Notes: generated by a model not told the origin, from the letters alone. A stretch of DNA of 22,354 nucleotides from Phycisphaerae bacterium (GCA_029260155.1 JAJDDU010000142.1:1-22354); one strand, 5' to 3'. Counted from the first letter of the stretch, positions 1-8,032 are shown. Translations and numbers: made by a program.

Positions 1-191
1 ATATCCTAGGCCGCTAGACGATGGGGGCCCCTAACGGCTGGGGCGACGGTTATTCCGCCCCAGCGCTCACATAGACAGTAGTAACGAACCCCCCCCGCGT
101 CAACCTCGACGTTGAAACGCCAGCCCATCCCACTAGAATACGGCAGTCTCGAGTGCGGACAGCGGAAATCGAGAGCAGTGGGGCCAAAGCA

Positions 192-461
192 ATGCCGCTC
201 GTCAGGTTTACAGGCAATCTCCAACGGCACGTTGCCTGTCCACCGTGTCGTGTGTCAGGTGACACCGTGCGCCAAGTCCTTGAGGCCGTCTTCGAAAGCA
301 ACGACGGTGTCCGCGCGTACGTGCTCGATGACGCCGGCGGGCTGCGAAAACACATGACCATCTTCGTGGACGGCCAAGTCATCCGCGATCGGCCGGGGCT
401 TTCCGACCCCGTCGAGCAGGACGCCAAGGTCGACGTGATGCAAGCGTTATCGGGCGGGTGA
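192..461 (+). CDS. MoaD/ThiS-family ubiquitin-fold protein with C-terminal GG
   Basis: An 89-aa protein. It has the size and layout of small beta-grasp sulfur-carrier proteins and ends exactly in Gly-Gly (ALSGG, residues 85-89), the C-terminus that MoaD/ThiS/Urm1 proteins need for adenylation and thiocarboxylation by an E1-like enzyme. A central YVLDD...HMTIFVDG segment (about 43-61) fits the beta-hairpin of the fold. It also has a CPPC motif at 16-19. I chose the ATG at 192; an in-frame GTG at 153 would add 13 residues with no family support, and neither start has a clear ribosome site. The BNR-repeat gene begins 28 nt downstream, so the two are probably co-transcribed. From memory this pairing recurs in other bacteria. 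No moaE, thiG or E1 gene is nearby, so the sulfur acceptor is unknown. The family is fairly sure, the role is not. Confidence 0.8.
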   Translation: MPLVRFTGNLQRHVACPPCRVSGDTVRQVLEAVFESNDGVRAYVLDDAGGLRKHMTIFVDGQVIRDRPGLSDPVEQDAKVDVMQALSGG

Positions 462-475
462 CATCGAAATCCTCC

Positions 476-481
476 AAGGAG
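476..481 (+). promoter_or_regulatory. Shine-Dalgarno for the BNR protein
   Basis: AAGGAG lies 8 nt before the ATG at 490. It fixes that start and suggests the gene is translated more strongly than the upstream MoaD-like gene, which lacks such a site. Confidence 0.7.
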
Positions 482-489
482 CTACCTTA

Positions 490-1635
490 ATGACGAAGCG
501 AATACTCGTCGCCACGCGCAAGGGCCTGTTCACCGTCACGCGCGCCCAAGGCCACACCGGATGGGAAGTGTCCGACGGCGCGTTCCTTGGCGACAACGTA
601 ACAACGGTCCTGTCCGATGTCCGCGACGGCACCACATACGCGGCGCTCCACCACGGTCACTTCGGCGAGAAGCTGCACCGCTCGCGCGACGGCGGCACGA
701 CGTGGGAGGAATGCGCCGTGCCCGTCTACCCTCCGAAGCCGGATGGCTACACCGAACCGAACAACCCGATGAGCGGCAAAACGTCACCGTGGAACCTCGA
801 ACTCCTGTGGTGCTTGGCTGCCGGGGGCGATGCGGAACCGGGTGTGCTGTGGTGCGGCACGATTCCGGGCGGCCTGTTTCGCTCGCCCGACGGCGGCGAC
901 ACCTGGGAGATGATGCGTTCGCTCTGGGACGAACCGAGGCGGTCGGAGTGGTTCGGCGGCGGATATGACTACCCCGGCGTCCATTCGATCTGCGTACACC
1001 CCGAAGATGCTCGCCGCGTGACCGTCGGCGTCTCCTGCGGCGGCGTATGGGAAACCCGCGACGCGGGAAAGTCCTGGGATCTCCGCGCGACCGGCATGCG
1101 CGCAGAGTACATGCCTCCCGAGCGAGCCGACGATCCGCGGATACAAGATCCGCACCTTATCGTGCAGTGCAAGGACTCCCCGCAATGCTTCTGGTCACAA
1201 CACCACAACGGTGTCTTCCGATCCACCGACGGCGCAGCGTCGTGGCTCGAGATCCCGGATGTCCCACCGTCAGCCTTTGGCTTCGCGGTGGCCGTCCACC
1301 CGAGTGACGCTGACACCGCTTGGTTCGTCCCCGCCATCAAGGACGAAAAACGCATACCGGTCGACGGTGCGGTTGTGGTCACCCGCACGCGCGATGGGGG
1401 CCGATCATTCGAAGTACTGCGCGAAGGACTTCCCGGTTCCCACGCATACGACATCACATTCCGCCACGCGCTGGACGTCGACGATTCCGGACAATGCCTC
1501 GTCTTCGGCAGCACCACGGGTTCGCTCTGGGTCTCCGAGAACCAGGGCGATTCTTGGCAATGCGTCTCGAACCACCTGCCGCCGATCCACTGCACAAGGT
1601 TCGCCCCGATTGCCAAGACAGCAGACGTCGGTTAG
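490..1635 (+). CDS. Asp-box (BNR) beta-propeller protein, sialidase/VPS10-like fold
   Basis: A 381-aa protein built of Asp-box repeats (S/T-x-D-x-G-x-T/S-W/F). Six can be seen at about residues 65-72, 132-139, 189-196, 245-252, 299-307 and 349-356, for example RSRDGGTTW and RSPDGGDTW. This spacing gives a six- or seven-bladed propeller such as those of sialidases, photosystem assembly factor Ycf48 and VPS10. Databases often name such proteins exo-alpha-sialidase or glycosyl hydrolase, but I cannot identify a sialidase active-site arginine triad, so the enzyme name should not be taken literally. No signal peptide is visible (starts MTKRILVATRKG), so it is probably cytoplasmic. It follows the MoaD/ThiS-like gene by 28 nt and likely shares its transcript. 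A short imperfect hairpin without a T-tract follows the stop (about 1640-1671). Confidence 0.85.
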   Translation: MTKRILVATRKGLFTVTRAQGHTGWEVSDGAFLGDNVTTVLSDVRDGTTYAALHHGHFGEKLHRSRDGGTTWEECAVPVYPPKPDGYTEPNNPMSGKTSPWNLELLWCLAAGGDAEPGVLWCGTIPGGLFRSPDGGDTWEMMRSLWDEPRRSEWFGGGYDYPGVHSICVHPEDARRVTVGVSCGGVWETRDAGKSWDLRATGMRAEYMPPERADDPRIQDPHLIVQCKDSPQCFWSQHHNGVFRSTDGAASWLEIPDVPPSAFGFAVAVHPSDADTAWFVPAIKDEKRIPVDGAVVVTRTRDGGRSFEVLREGLPGSHAYDITFRHALDVDDSGQCLVFGSTTGSLWVSENQGDSWQCVSNHLPPIHCTRFAPIAKTADVG

Positions 1636-1717
1636 TGTTCGCCAAACCGCTTGCGCGGTGGCGGATTGGCGTGTGTGCGCCGTGACGGAGACCCCCTGGG
1701 CTACGAGGAGTTGAGAT

Positions 1718-3265
1718 ATGACGGATGAGCCGACAGGCCTCGAAGAAGAACCAACGTCCGTTGACGACGTCGAGGAGGCATCCGAAGACGAGGAAAAGAG
1801 CGAGACAGCCAAGCTAAAAGAGGTGATCGACGTCCAAGTCGAGGACGTCGGAACCTTGCGCAAGAAGCTCACCATCACCGTCCCTCGGGACGCGATCGAC
1901 GAGCGGCTGGGCGACCAGTTCTCGGAGCTCAAGCGGGATTCCACCGTGCCGGGCTTCCGCAAAGGCCACGCTCCGCTGTCGCTGGTGGAGAAGCGCTACG
2001 GCACCGAAGTCGGCGACCAGCTGATTTCGCAGTTGGTAAGCGCAAGCTACCTGGCTGCGGTCGAGAAACTTGACATCAAGCCCCTGGGCGACCCGCTCAT
2101 ATGGGCAAAGGGCACGGACGGCGGCGAGAAGCTCCTGCCGATCGACAAGGCCATTCTGGAAATGGAATTGCCGTCCGACGGTGTGTTGCAATACGCGGCG
2201 GAAGTTGAGCTGCGCCCGCAGTTCGAGCTGCCGGAACTGGATGGGATTCCAGTGGATAAGCCCAACGTCGCGATCTCTGACGAGGACGTTGAGGGCGAAC
2301 TCGAACGGGTGCGCGCTCAACGCGGGCAGTACGTTCCGGTCAACGACGGTGCCATCGAGCTCGACGATCTGATCATCGCCGACGTCACCATGAATATCGA
2401 CGGCAACGAAGTCGCGAACGACAAGAACGTCGCGATGGCTGCCCGTGGCCAGGTCATTCAGGGCGTCGTCGTCGAGAAACTCGGCGAGTCTGTGCAAGGC
2501 AAGTGCGCAGGCGACACCGTCACCTTCGATGCCACCGTCGGCGACGACCATGACAACCTCGACTACCGTGGCAAGACAGCCGCATTCGAATTGTTGATTC
2601 AAGACGTCAAACGCATGGACGTTCCGCCGTTGGATCAGGAATTCGTCGAGGCCATGGGATTCGACAGCGTGGACGAGATGCGGACTCAGGCACGTACCGC
2701 ATTGGAGTCGCGACTCGATTCCGTAATCCAGCAAGGCCTGCGCGGACAGATCGGCAAGTACCTTCTCGAAAAATGCGAGATGGAGCTTCCGTCCGGAGTG
2801 TCCCAGCGGCAGACCGATCGGCTGGTCACGCGACGCAAGGTGGCGCTCTATCAGCAGGGCATGGCAGAGCAGGACATCGAAAAGCAGATGGACGACGTGC
2901 GAGCCCGGGCCAGCGAGGAATCCACCACCGAGCTCAAACTCTACTTCATCATGGACCGGGTGGCCGACGAGATGGAAATCGACGTCCATGACGACGAGCT
3001 CAACGGAGCCATCGCCTCCATCGCCGCCTACCACAACAAGCGATTCGACCGGGTCCGTGACGAGCTATCAAAAAGCGACGGCCTGACATCGCTCTACCTG
3101 CAGCTGCGCGACGATAAAATCCTCGATGCGCTGCTGAAGAAGGCAGTGCTCACGGAGGTAGAAGGTCCGAAAAAGAAGGCCGCGAAGAAGCCTGCGAAGA
3201 AATCGGCCAAGAAAACCGCCGGCAAGTCCGCAAAAAAGACATCAGAGACGAAGGAAAAGGGCTAG
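1718..3265 (+). CDS. tig: Trigger factor, ribosome-associated chaperone
   Basis: A 515-aa protein that binds the ribosome exit tunnel and holds nascent chains. The ribosome-binding signature GFRKGHAP is at residues 79-86. An FKBP-like PPIase domain follows at about 205-300 (ELDDLIIADVTM... to VPPLDQEF). The C-terminal chaperone arms run from about 300 to 480. Two extensions are unusual: an acidic N-terminal leader (about 1-30, rich in Glu/Asp) and a lysine/alanine tail from 484 to the end, with PKKKAAKKPAKKS-type repeats. The typical length is about 430-450 aa, so these explain the excess. GAGGAG at 1705-1710 lies 7 nt before the ATG and supports the start. clpP follows, the usual order in bacteria. 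Confidence 0.96.
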   Translation: MTDEPTGLEEEPTSVDDVEEASEDEEKSETAKLKEVIDVQVEDVGTLRKKLTITVPRDAIDERLGDQFSELKRDSTVPGFRKGHAPLSLVEKRYGTEVGDQLISQLVSASYLAAVEKLDIKPLGDPLIWAKGTDGGEKLLPIDKAILEMELPSDGVLQYAAEVELRPQFELPELDGIPVDKPNVAISDEDVEGELERVRAQRGQYVPVNDGAIELDDLIIADVTMNIDGNEVANDKNVAMAARGQVIQGVVVEKLGESVQGKCAGDTVTFDATVGDDHDNLDYRGKTAAFELLIQDVKRMDVPPLDQEFVEAMGFDSVDEMRTQARTALESRLDSVIQQGLRGQIGKYLLEKCEMELPSGVSQRQTDRLVTRRKVALYQQGMAEQDIEKQMDDVRARASEESTTELKLYFIMDRVADEMEIDVHDDELNGAIASIAAYHNKRFDRVRDELSKSDGLTSLYLQLRDDKILDALLKKAVLTEVEGPKKKAAKKPAKKSAKKTAGKSAKKTSETKEKG

Positions 3266-3353
3266 ACAGCCGATGTAATGGTGGACCGGGCGGTGGGCCG
3301 CCTGGATTCGTGAGCGCTGCGGCGCGGACGCACCGGGCTTGCCGGCCGCGTAT

Positions 3354-3358
3354 GAGGG
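3354..3358 (+). promoter_or_regulatory. Shine-Dalgarno that decides the first ClpP start
   Basis: GAGGG ends 8 nt before the ATG at 3367. This favours 3367 over the longer in-frame GTG at 3310 or the ATG at 3352, which lies over the site itself. Confidence 0.6.
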
Positions 3359-3366
3359 ATGACCAC

Positions 3367-4011
3367 ATGGACCAGTTTTACAGCACCTTCAGGCCGACAA
3401 ATCAGCAATACGGGGGCATCGCACGCACGCGCGAGATGACCATCGACCAGCTCCTGCTGGAGAATCGAATCATCTTCCTCGGCGAGCCGATCGTACCCAT
3501 GGTGGCCAAGAAGGTGATCCAGGAACTCTTGTACCTCCAATCCAACAAGCGCGACGAGGAAGTCAGCTTGTACATCAACTCGCCGGGCGGCTACGTCGAC
3601 CAAACGCTGGCGATTTACGATACCATGCAGTCCATGGGCAGTCCCATCGCAACATACTGCATCGGACAGGCTGCCAGCGGTGGTGCAATCCTGCTCATGG
3701 CAGGGACCAAGGGACGCCGATTCATTCTGCCCAACGCCAAGGTCATGCTCCACCAGCCATCCGGCGGTGTCGGCGGGCAGGCGGAGGACATTCGTATCCA
3801 GGCAGAAGAGATCATCAGGGACAAGCGGCGACTCAACGAGATCATCGCCCATCACTCCGGCCGCAGTGTCGAGAAAATCAAGGAGGAGATCGAACGCGAC
3901 CGGTTCCTCTGCGCAGAAGAGGCAGTCGAGTACGGGGTCGTCGACGAAGTCCTTAAGCCCGTGCCGCCTCAGCAAAAAGACAGTAAAGACAAGACCGACA
4001 AGAAGAAATGA
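3367..4011 (+). CDS. clpP: ATP-dependent Clp protease proteolytic subunit, first copy
   Basis: A 214-aa serine protease subunit of the ClpP family, which forms a tetradecameric barrel fed by ClpX or ClpA/C. The oxyanion-side motif NSPGG is at 71-75. The nucleophile is Ser104 in QAASGGA, the histidine is His129 in MLHQP and the aspartate is Asp178 in ERDRF, so the triad is complete. The residue after the nucleophile is Gly, not the Met seen in most ClpP proteins and in the neighbouring copy. The C-terminus is a charged tail rich in Lys (KDSKDKTDKKK). It lies 101 nt after tig and 48 nt before a second clpP and is probably in the same operon. Two copies suggest a mixed-ring protease as in mycobacteria or Listeria, though this cannot be shown from sequence alone. 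Confidence 0.95.
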   Translation: MDQFYSTFRPTNQQYGGIARTREMTIDQLLLENRIIFLGEPIVPMVAKKVIQELLYLQSNKRDEEVSLYINSPGGYVDQTLAIYDTMQSMGSPIATYCIGQAASGGAILLMAGTKGRRFILPNAKVMLHQPSGGVGGQAEDIRIQAEEIIRDKRRLNEIIAHHSGRSVEKIKEEIERDRFLCAEEAVEYGVVDEVLKPVPPQQKDSKDKTDKKK

Positions 4012-4059
4012 TCGTTCCACGCGGTTGAACCACGCTGGTTCCGGAGATGACGAAAAGAC

Positions 4060-4677
4060 ATGGCGACGCGATTTCAGAATATCCCGTTTGTTGTCGAGAC
4101 CACCGGGCGTGGTGAGCGAGCGTATGACATCTACTCGCGCCTGCTCAAAGACCGGATCGTCTTTCTCGGCGGACCAGTCGACGATGATTCAGCCAACGTC
4201 GTCGTCGCACAATTGCTGTTCCTCTCGAACGAGGACGCCAACGCGGACATCTCGTTCTACATCAATTCGCCCGGAGGCTCGGTTTCCGCCGGGCTGGCGA
4301 TCTACGACACAATGCAGTTCGTCCGTTGCGACGTAGCCACCTATTGCATCGGCATGGCCGCCAGCATGGGCGCCATTCTGCTCTGCGGCGGAGCCAAGGG
4401 GAAACGGTACATCCTGCCGAATTCTCGCGCCCTGCTGCACCAGCCGCTCATCGGCGGAGCCATGCACGGGGCAGCCACGGACCTGGAGATCGAGGCAGAG
4501 GAGATCCTGCGCCTGCGGACCCGCCTCTACGAAATCGTCAATGCCCGCTCCGGCAAGGACATGAAGACCATCGAAAAGGACTGCGATCGGAACAAGTGGC
4601 TCGACGCCAAGGAGTCCGTCGAGTACGGGCTGGTCGACAGCATCCTGGAGCGACTGCCCGAGTCCAAAAAGAAGTAG
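4060..4677 (+). CDS. clpP: ATP-dependent Clp protease proteolytic subunit, second copy
   Basis: A 205-aa ClpP. The triad is complete: Ser102 in MAASMGA, His127 in LLHQP and Asp176 in DCDRNKW. NSPGG is at 69-73. The N-terminus (MATRFQNIPFVVETTGRGERAYDIYSRLLKDR) is the classic ClpP axial-loop and handle region (VVE...GERAYDIYSRLL) that contacts the ATPase, whereas the first copy has a divergent N-terminus. This suggests that this subunit carries the main docking loop and that the other copy forms a partner ring. A weak GGAG (4043-4046) is the only ribosome site. An intrinsic terminator follows at 4727-4757 and ends the tig-clpP-clpP unit. clpX is not in the window. Confidence 0.96.
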   Translation: MATRFQNIPFVVETTGRGERAYDIYSRLLKDRIVFLGGPVDDDSANVVVAQLLFLSNEDANADISFYINSPGGSVSAGLAIYDTMQFVRCDVATYCIGMAASMGAILLCGGAKGKRYILPNSRALLHQPLIGGAMHGAATDLEIEAEEILRLRTRLYEIVNARSGKDMKTIEKDCDRNKWLDAKESVEYGLVDSILERLPESKKK

Positions 4678-4726
4678 TCGCTCAATCAGGTGTCAACCGA
4701 GTGCCCATCGTCCGAAATGCTCGCAG

Positions 4727-4757
4727 CCCATCGACGCGGATCGGTGGGTTTTTTTTT
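4727..4757 (+). terminator. Rho-independent terminator after the second clpP
   Basis: An 8-bp stem, CCCATCGA pairing with TCGGTGGG (one G-T pair), a 6-nt loop and a run of nine T. It lies 50 nt after the clpP stop and defines the end of the tig-clpP-clpP transcript. Confidence 0.9.
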
Positions 4758-4857
4758 GGGTCGCGGTCAGCGGCTGCGATGATACCATGAGATCTGTGGG
4801 CGGGCGTAGCCGGGCACAGTGCCTCTCTCGCCAGCCGCCCTCGAATCTGCGACGCTA

Positions 4858-6123
4858 ATGCGATCCATGGCACGTAAACCGTCTGACAGGCCTCTCACCG
4901 ATCTGAACGCGTTGCTCGACGTTGCGAGGGAACTCGGAGCGACAACCCAATTGCTGCCGCTGCTCCAGAAAACCGAGCGCGCCGTCCTGCAAGTTCTGGA
5001 CTGCGAACGCGCCACCGTGTTCCTGTACGACCAGAGCGCCGACGAACTCTACAGCCTCGTCGCCACGGGCGAGGAGACCATCCGCTTCTCCGCCCAGCGC
5101 GGAATCGCCGGAGAGGCCTTTCAATCTCAATCGATGGTCAACGTCTGCGATGCCTACGCCGACGCACGTTTCAACCCCGAAATAGACAAGCTGACGAAGT
5201 TCCGCACACGCAATTTGCTGACGTTCCCGATGGCCGGTCACAACGGTGACATCGTCGGCGTGCTGCAAGCGCTCAACAAACGTGACCGCGCCTTCGACGA
5301 GCAGGACATCACCCGCGCCGACGCACTTGGAAAGCTCGCCGGCGTCGGCATCCAACGGCAGATGCTCCTCGACGAATACGCCGAAAAGAAGCAACTCGAA
5401 CGCGATCTGTCCCTTGCCCGAGAGATCCAGCAACGCCTGCTCCCCAAATCCGATCCGCAGATCGAGGGCTACGACATCGCCGGTTGGAACGAGCCCGCCG
5501 ATCAGACCGGCGGCGATTGCTACGATTATGTGCCCCTACACGACGGGCGACTCGGGCTCTTGATGGCCGACGTCACCGGTCACGGCGTTGGCCCTGCCCT
5601 TATCGCAAGCGAATGCAGAGCCCTCGTGAGGGCATTGGCTGCAACGTCGAGCGACCCCGCCTCAATCCTCGCAAAAGCCAACGAACTCATCCACCCGGAC
5701 CTCGACGGCGGCCGGTTCGCTACCACGTTCCTCGGGGCCTTGGACGCATCGCAACATGTCGTGGAGTACCTCAGCGCCGGACACGGACCGATCCTACACT
5801 ACCATGACAGCCGCGGAACATGTTCCGAGTTGCCCGCCACGACGTATCCGATGGGCATCGTATCCGACCTCGACTGCGAGGCCTCCGATCCGATCCGGCT
5901 TGATGTGGGCGACATGTTGATTCTCATCACCGACGGCTTCTTCGAATGGGCGAAGCCCGACGGCGAATTGTTCGGAACGCACCGCCTCACCGCGGTCATC
6001 CACCAACATCGCGACCGCCCAGCCCGCGAGATCATCGAAGCCATGCGCGCCGCCGTCGTCGCCTTCGGAGCCGGCACCCCCCAAGCCGACGACCTCACCG
6101 CCGTCATCGTCAAACGTCTCTGA
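4858..6123 (+). CDS. GAF-SpoIIE (PP2C) serine phosphatase, RsbU-like
   Basis: A 421-aa protein. An N-terminal GAF sensor spans about 25-165, with a conserved NKRDRAF segment near its end. A helical linker follows (about 168-200, ending in SLAREIQQRLLP, the usual entry to a SpoIIE domain), and the PPM phosphatase domain runs from 205 to the end. All the metal-binding motifs are intact: GGDCYD (218-223), ADVTGHG (237-243), SAGHGP (306-311), TDG (358-360) and ADD (410-412). Such enzymes dephosphorylate a STAS antagonist so that it can free a sigma factor from its anti-sigma kinase; a STAS protein is encoded at 13899-14237. The start is uncertain: ATG 4858, ATG 4867 or GTG 4819 are all open and none has a good ribosome site. 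The family assignment is firm; the target is inferred. Confidence 0.9.
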   Translation: MRSMARKPSDRPLTDLNALLDVARELGATTQLLPLLQKTERAVLQVLDCERATVFLYDQSADELYSLVATGEETIRFSAQRGIAGEAFQSQSMVNVCDAYADARFNPEIDKLTKFRTRNLLTFPMAGHNGDIVGVLQALNKRDRAFDEQDITRADALGKLAGVGIQRQMLLDEYAEKKQLERDLSLAREIQQRLLPKSDPQIEGYDIAGWNEPADQTGGDCYDYVPLHDGRLGLLMADVTGHGVGPALIASECRALVRALAATSSDPASILAKANELIHPDLDGGRFATTFLGALDASQHVVEYLSAGHGPILHYHDSRGTCSELPATTYPMGIVSDLDCEASDPIRLDVGDMLILITDGFFEWAKPDGELFGTHRLTAVIHQHRDRPAREIIEAMRAAVVAFGAGTPQADDLTAVIVKRL

Positions 6124-6166
6124 CGCACCCGCGATCGCGCGCAGTCGTTCCACTCGCCGCCGCGCC

Positions 6167-6187
6167 GTAGGGCGGGTTCCACCCGCC
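6167..6187 (+). repeat. REP-like palindrome with GTAG head
   Basis: GTAG is followed by a perfect 7-bp stem (GGCGGGT/ACCCGCC) with the 3-nt loop TCC. A GTAG tetranucleotide directly 5' of a short GC hairpin is the known layout of REP elements mobilised by RAYT (TnpA-REP) transposases. I see only one copy here and no RAYT gene, so this rests on the motif alone. Confidence 0.5.
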
Positions 6188-6247
6188 GATTCGAACTGCA
6201 AGGACTTGCGTTTGACGGGCGGCGCGGTGGTCCGGGCGGTTTGGCGA

Positions 6248-6256
6248 TGATATACT
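6248..6256 (+). promoter_or_regulatory. Candidate extended -10 promoter for the FHA phosphatase
   Basis: TGATATACT matches an extended -10 element (TG-n-TATAAT, five of six in the hexamer). It lies 61 nt before the ATG at 6318. No good -35 box stands 16-18 nt upstream, as is usual for extended -10 promoters. If used, the second phosphatase is transcribed apart from the first. Confidence 0.4.
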
Positions 6257-6317
6257 TGTCTGGAGGGCGTCCGAGGGGGCGTCACGGATTTCGGGCCCTT
6301 TCTATAGTGGTGATGGC

Positions 6318-7940
6318 ATGCGTGTGCTTGTTAGAGACGGCGACGACCTCATACGATCCGAAGTGTTCGGATCGAAGCGGATCGCCATCGGGTCCGACGA
6401 GGACTGCGACATCCATCTGCCCGACCGCCGCGTGTTGGCCCGCCAAGCTGCGCTGGTTCCAGACCAAGACGGCACTTGGGCCGTCGAAAACGCCGCCGAG
6501 AGCCACACCACACTCTTGAACGGCCGGCCCGTCATCGAACGCGCAACGATCAAGCATGGCGATGAGGTGTCGATACTCAACTTCACCATCAGCGTGTACC
6601 GGGCAACCGGGGAAGATTTGGTCGAGAAGGAAGCAGCCGCAACAGCAGTCACACAAGAGGCTGCGTTGCTACGGGCCCACCCCCTCGCAGCGGGCGCCTT
6701 GGTCAAGCACAGTGACGACACTCTGACACTTTCAGGAAAACAGTGTCGCGCCCTGTCACTGTTCGCAGCCGATCTGTCCGAATGTACGGATATTCCGAAG
6801 CTGATCGACTTGGCCTTGGAGTCTTCCCTGGAGACATTCAGCGCCAGGCTCGCGTTCATCGGCGTTCGCCGAAACAACTACGGACGCTTTGAATTCGTTC
6901 AGGGGCGGAACATCGAGGGCAGGATCGCAGGGGAACCGCCGGACTTTGACAACTATCGCTATCGCTGCCTGGAAGCAGGGCAGTTCATCTGCATTCCGGA
7001 CTCGCAAGAGCGCGACATCGGCTCAGTCCTGGCAGTGCCGTTGTCGTGCGAGCGCGGCGAACTGGGACTTCTGTATGTCGATCGAAAGCCCGACGCCGAC
7101 CCATTAAGTCCCCTCGACCTGGATCGGCTCGTCGTCCTGGCGACGCTGATGGCCGGCCAACTTGAGCGCATCGTACAGGGTCAACTTCGAATTCAGGAAT
7201 CCGTCCAAGCCGGGCAACTGACGTTCGTGCGGGAGATCCAGACGCGTATGGACCCGACAACCGTTCCTCAATGGAGCGGGCTCCAACTGGCAGTCTACTG
7301 CAAGCCAGGTCTCGACCGCGGTGGGGATGTCTACGACGTCATGCGCCTGCCCAACGGCCTCGCCGCGATCCTGGTGGCCAACCTGTCCGGTGAGCCCACG
7401 CGCTGTGCGTTGGCCATGGCCGAAGCACGGGCAGCGTTTCGCGTCGCAGGATTGCACGCCGATCCACCGCATATCTTCCTTCGCTCTTTCAACTGGATGC
7501 TCCACGAGGATCGAGCCCCGTGCGAAATGCAGGCCGTAATGACGGCAATGAACCCCAAAACCGGGGCCATTGAATACAGTACGGCTGGAAACGTCGGCGC
7601 GCTGCTCGTTGACAGTCGTGGCGATTGCCAGAAGCTCGTCGAAAATGACAGCCCCGCCGTCGGTACGGTTCGTGGCCACGCCTACGGTCCCAAAACCGCG
7701 CGGGTGGGCGTCGGTGAGACGCTGGCGCTCTTTACGGCCGGTTGCTTCGCCGTTTGCGACAGCGAGGGATCGTCTCTCGGCGCCCGACGGTTCGTGGAGA
7801 GCATCGCAGACGGGTTCGGCCAGAGCGCGACCGTCGCACTCGATGAACTCTTACAGGACCACTCGGGTTTCTTCAAGGACGGCCGTCAGCCCGACGATAT
7901 CACGATACTCCTGTTCCACCGCGTTGACGCACCTGCTTGA
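6318..7940 (+). CDS. FHA-GAF-like-SpoIIE protein with degenerate phosphatase site
   Basis: A 540-aa protein. An FHA-like domain covers about 1-97 (IAIGSDEDCDIHLPD, LLNGRPV, HGDEVSI). A GAF-like domain spans about 145-290 (SVLAVPLSCERGELGLLYVDR at its core). A linker ending in FVREIQTRMDP leads into a SpoIIE/PPM domain from 318 to the end. The first and last metal motifs remain (GGDVYD 335-340, PDD 525-527). The second is ANLSGEP (354-360) where an active enzyme has ADVSGHG, and the fourth is TAG (473-475) where it has TDG, so two metal-binding aspartates are lost. The FHA domain also lacks the usual Gly-Arg and Ser-Arg-x-His phosphothreonine contacts (GS at 25-26, ARQA at 41-44). I infer a pseudophosphatase that binds rather than cleaves, perhaps regulating the intact paralogue 194 nt upstream. 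A divergent active enzyme cannot be excluded. Confidence 0.85.
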   Translation: MRVLVRDGDDLIRSEVFGSKRIAIGSDEDCDIHLPDRRVLARQAALVPDQDGTWAVENAAESHTTLLNGRPVIERATIKHGDEVSILNFTISVYRATGEDLVEKEAAATAVTQEAALLRAHPLAAGALVKHSDDTLTLSGKQCRALSLFAADLSECTDIPKLIDLALESSLETFSARLAFIGVRRNNYGRFEFVQGRNIEGRIAGEPPDFDNYRYRCLEAGQFICIPDSQERDIGSVLAVPLSCERGELGLLYVDRKPDADPLSPLDLDRLVVLATLMAGQLERIVQGQLRIQESVQAGQLTFVREIQTRMDPTTVPQWSGLQLAVYCKPGLDRGGDVYDVMRLPNGLAAILVANLSGEPTRCALAMAEARAAFRVAGLHADPPHIFLRSFNWMLHEDRAPCEMQAVMTAMNPKTGAIEYSTAGNVGALLVDSRGDCQKLVENDSPAVGTVRGHAYGPKTARVGVGETLALFTAGCFAVCDSEGSSLGARRFVESIADGFGQSATVALDELLQDHSGFFKDGRQPDDITILLFHRVDAPA

Positions 7941-7976
7941 TTGACAAGAGGTTACGGAACAGTTACGCCTGTTTTC

Positions 7977-8005
7977 TTGTTCGCACCCTCGGGATGCGTT
8001 ACACT
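7977..8005 (+). promoter_or_regulatory. Candidate sigma70-type promoter for the CAP lipoprotein
   Basis: TTGTTC (7977-7982), a 17-nt spacer and TACACT (8000-8005). The -10 matches four of six and the -35 three of six. It lies 27 nt before the ATG at 8033, so transcription would start near 8012. It is only suggestive. Confidence 0.3.
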
Positions 8006-8032
8006 GATGTGCGGTTAGTCCGGGCTGTATAG

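Noticed and set aside
1..191. Gene or promoter at the left edge
   Set aside because: No frame has a start with a ribosome site, and no promoter boxes stand out, so nothing is called here.
490..1635. Naming the BNR protein a sialidase
   Set aside because: Asp boxes are structural; the arginine triad and other sialidase catalytic residues could not be identified.
1814..3034. Long open frame (406 codons) on the - strand opposite trigger factor
   Set aside because: It mirrors the third-position GC bias of tig, has no ribosome site and no domain, and is fully covered by a certain gene.
3262..4020. 252-codon - strand open frame opposite the first clpP
   Set aside because: It is antisense to a conserved catalytic gene and its translation shows no family features.
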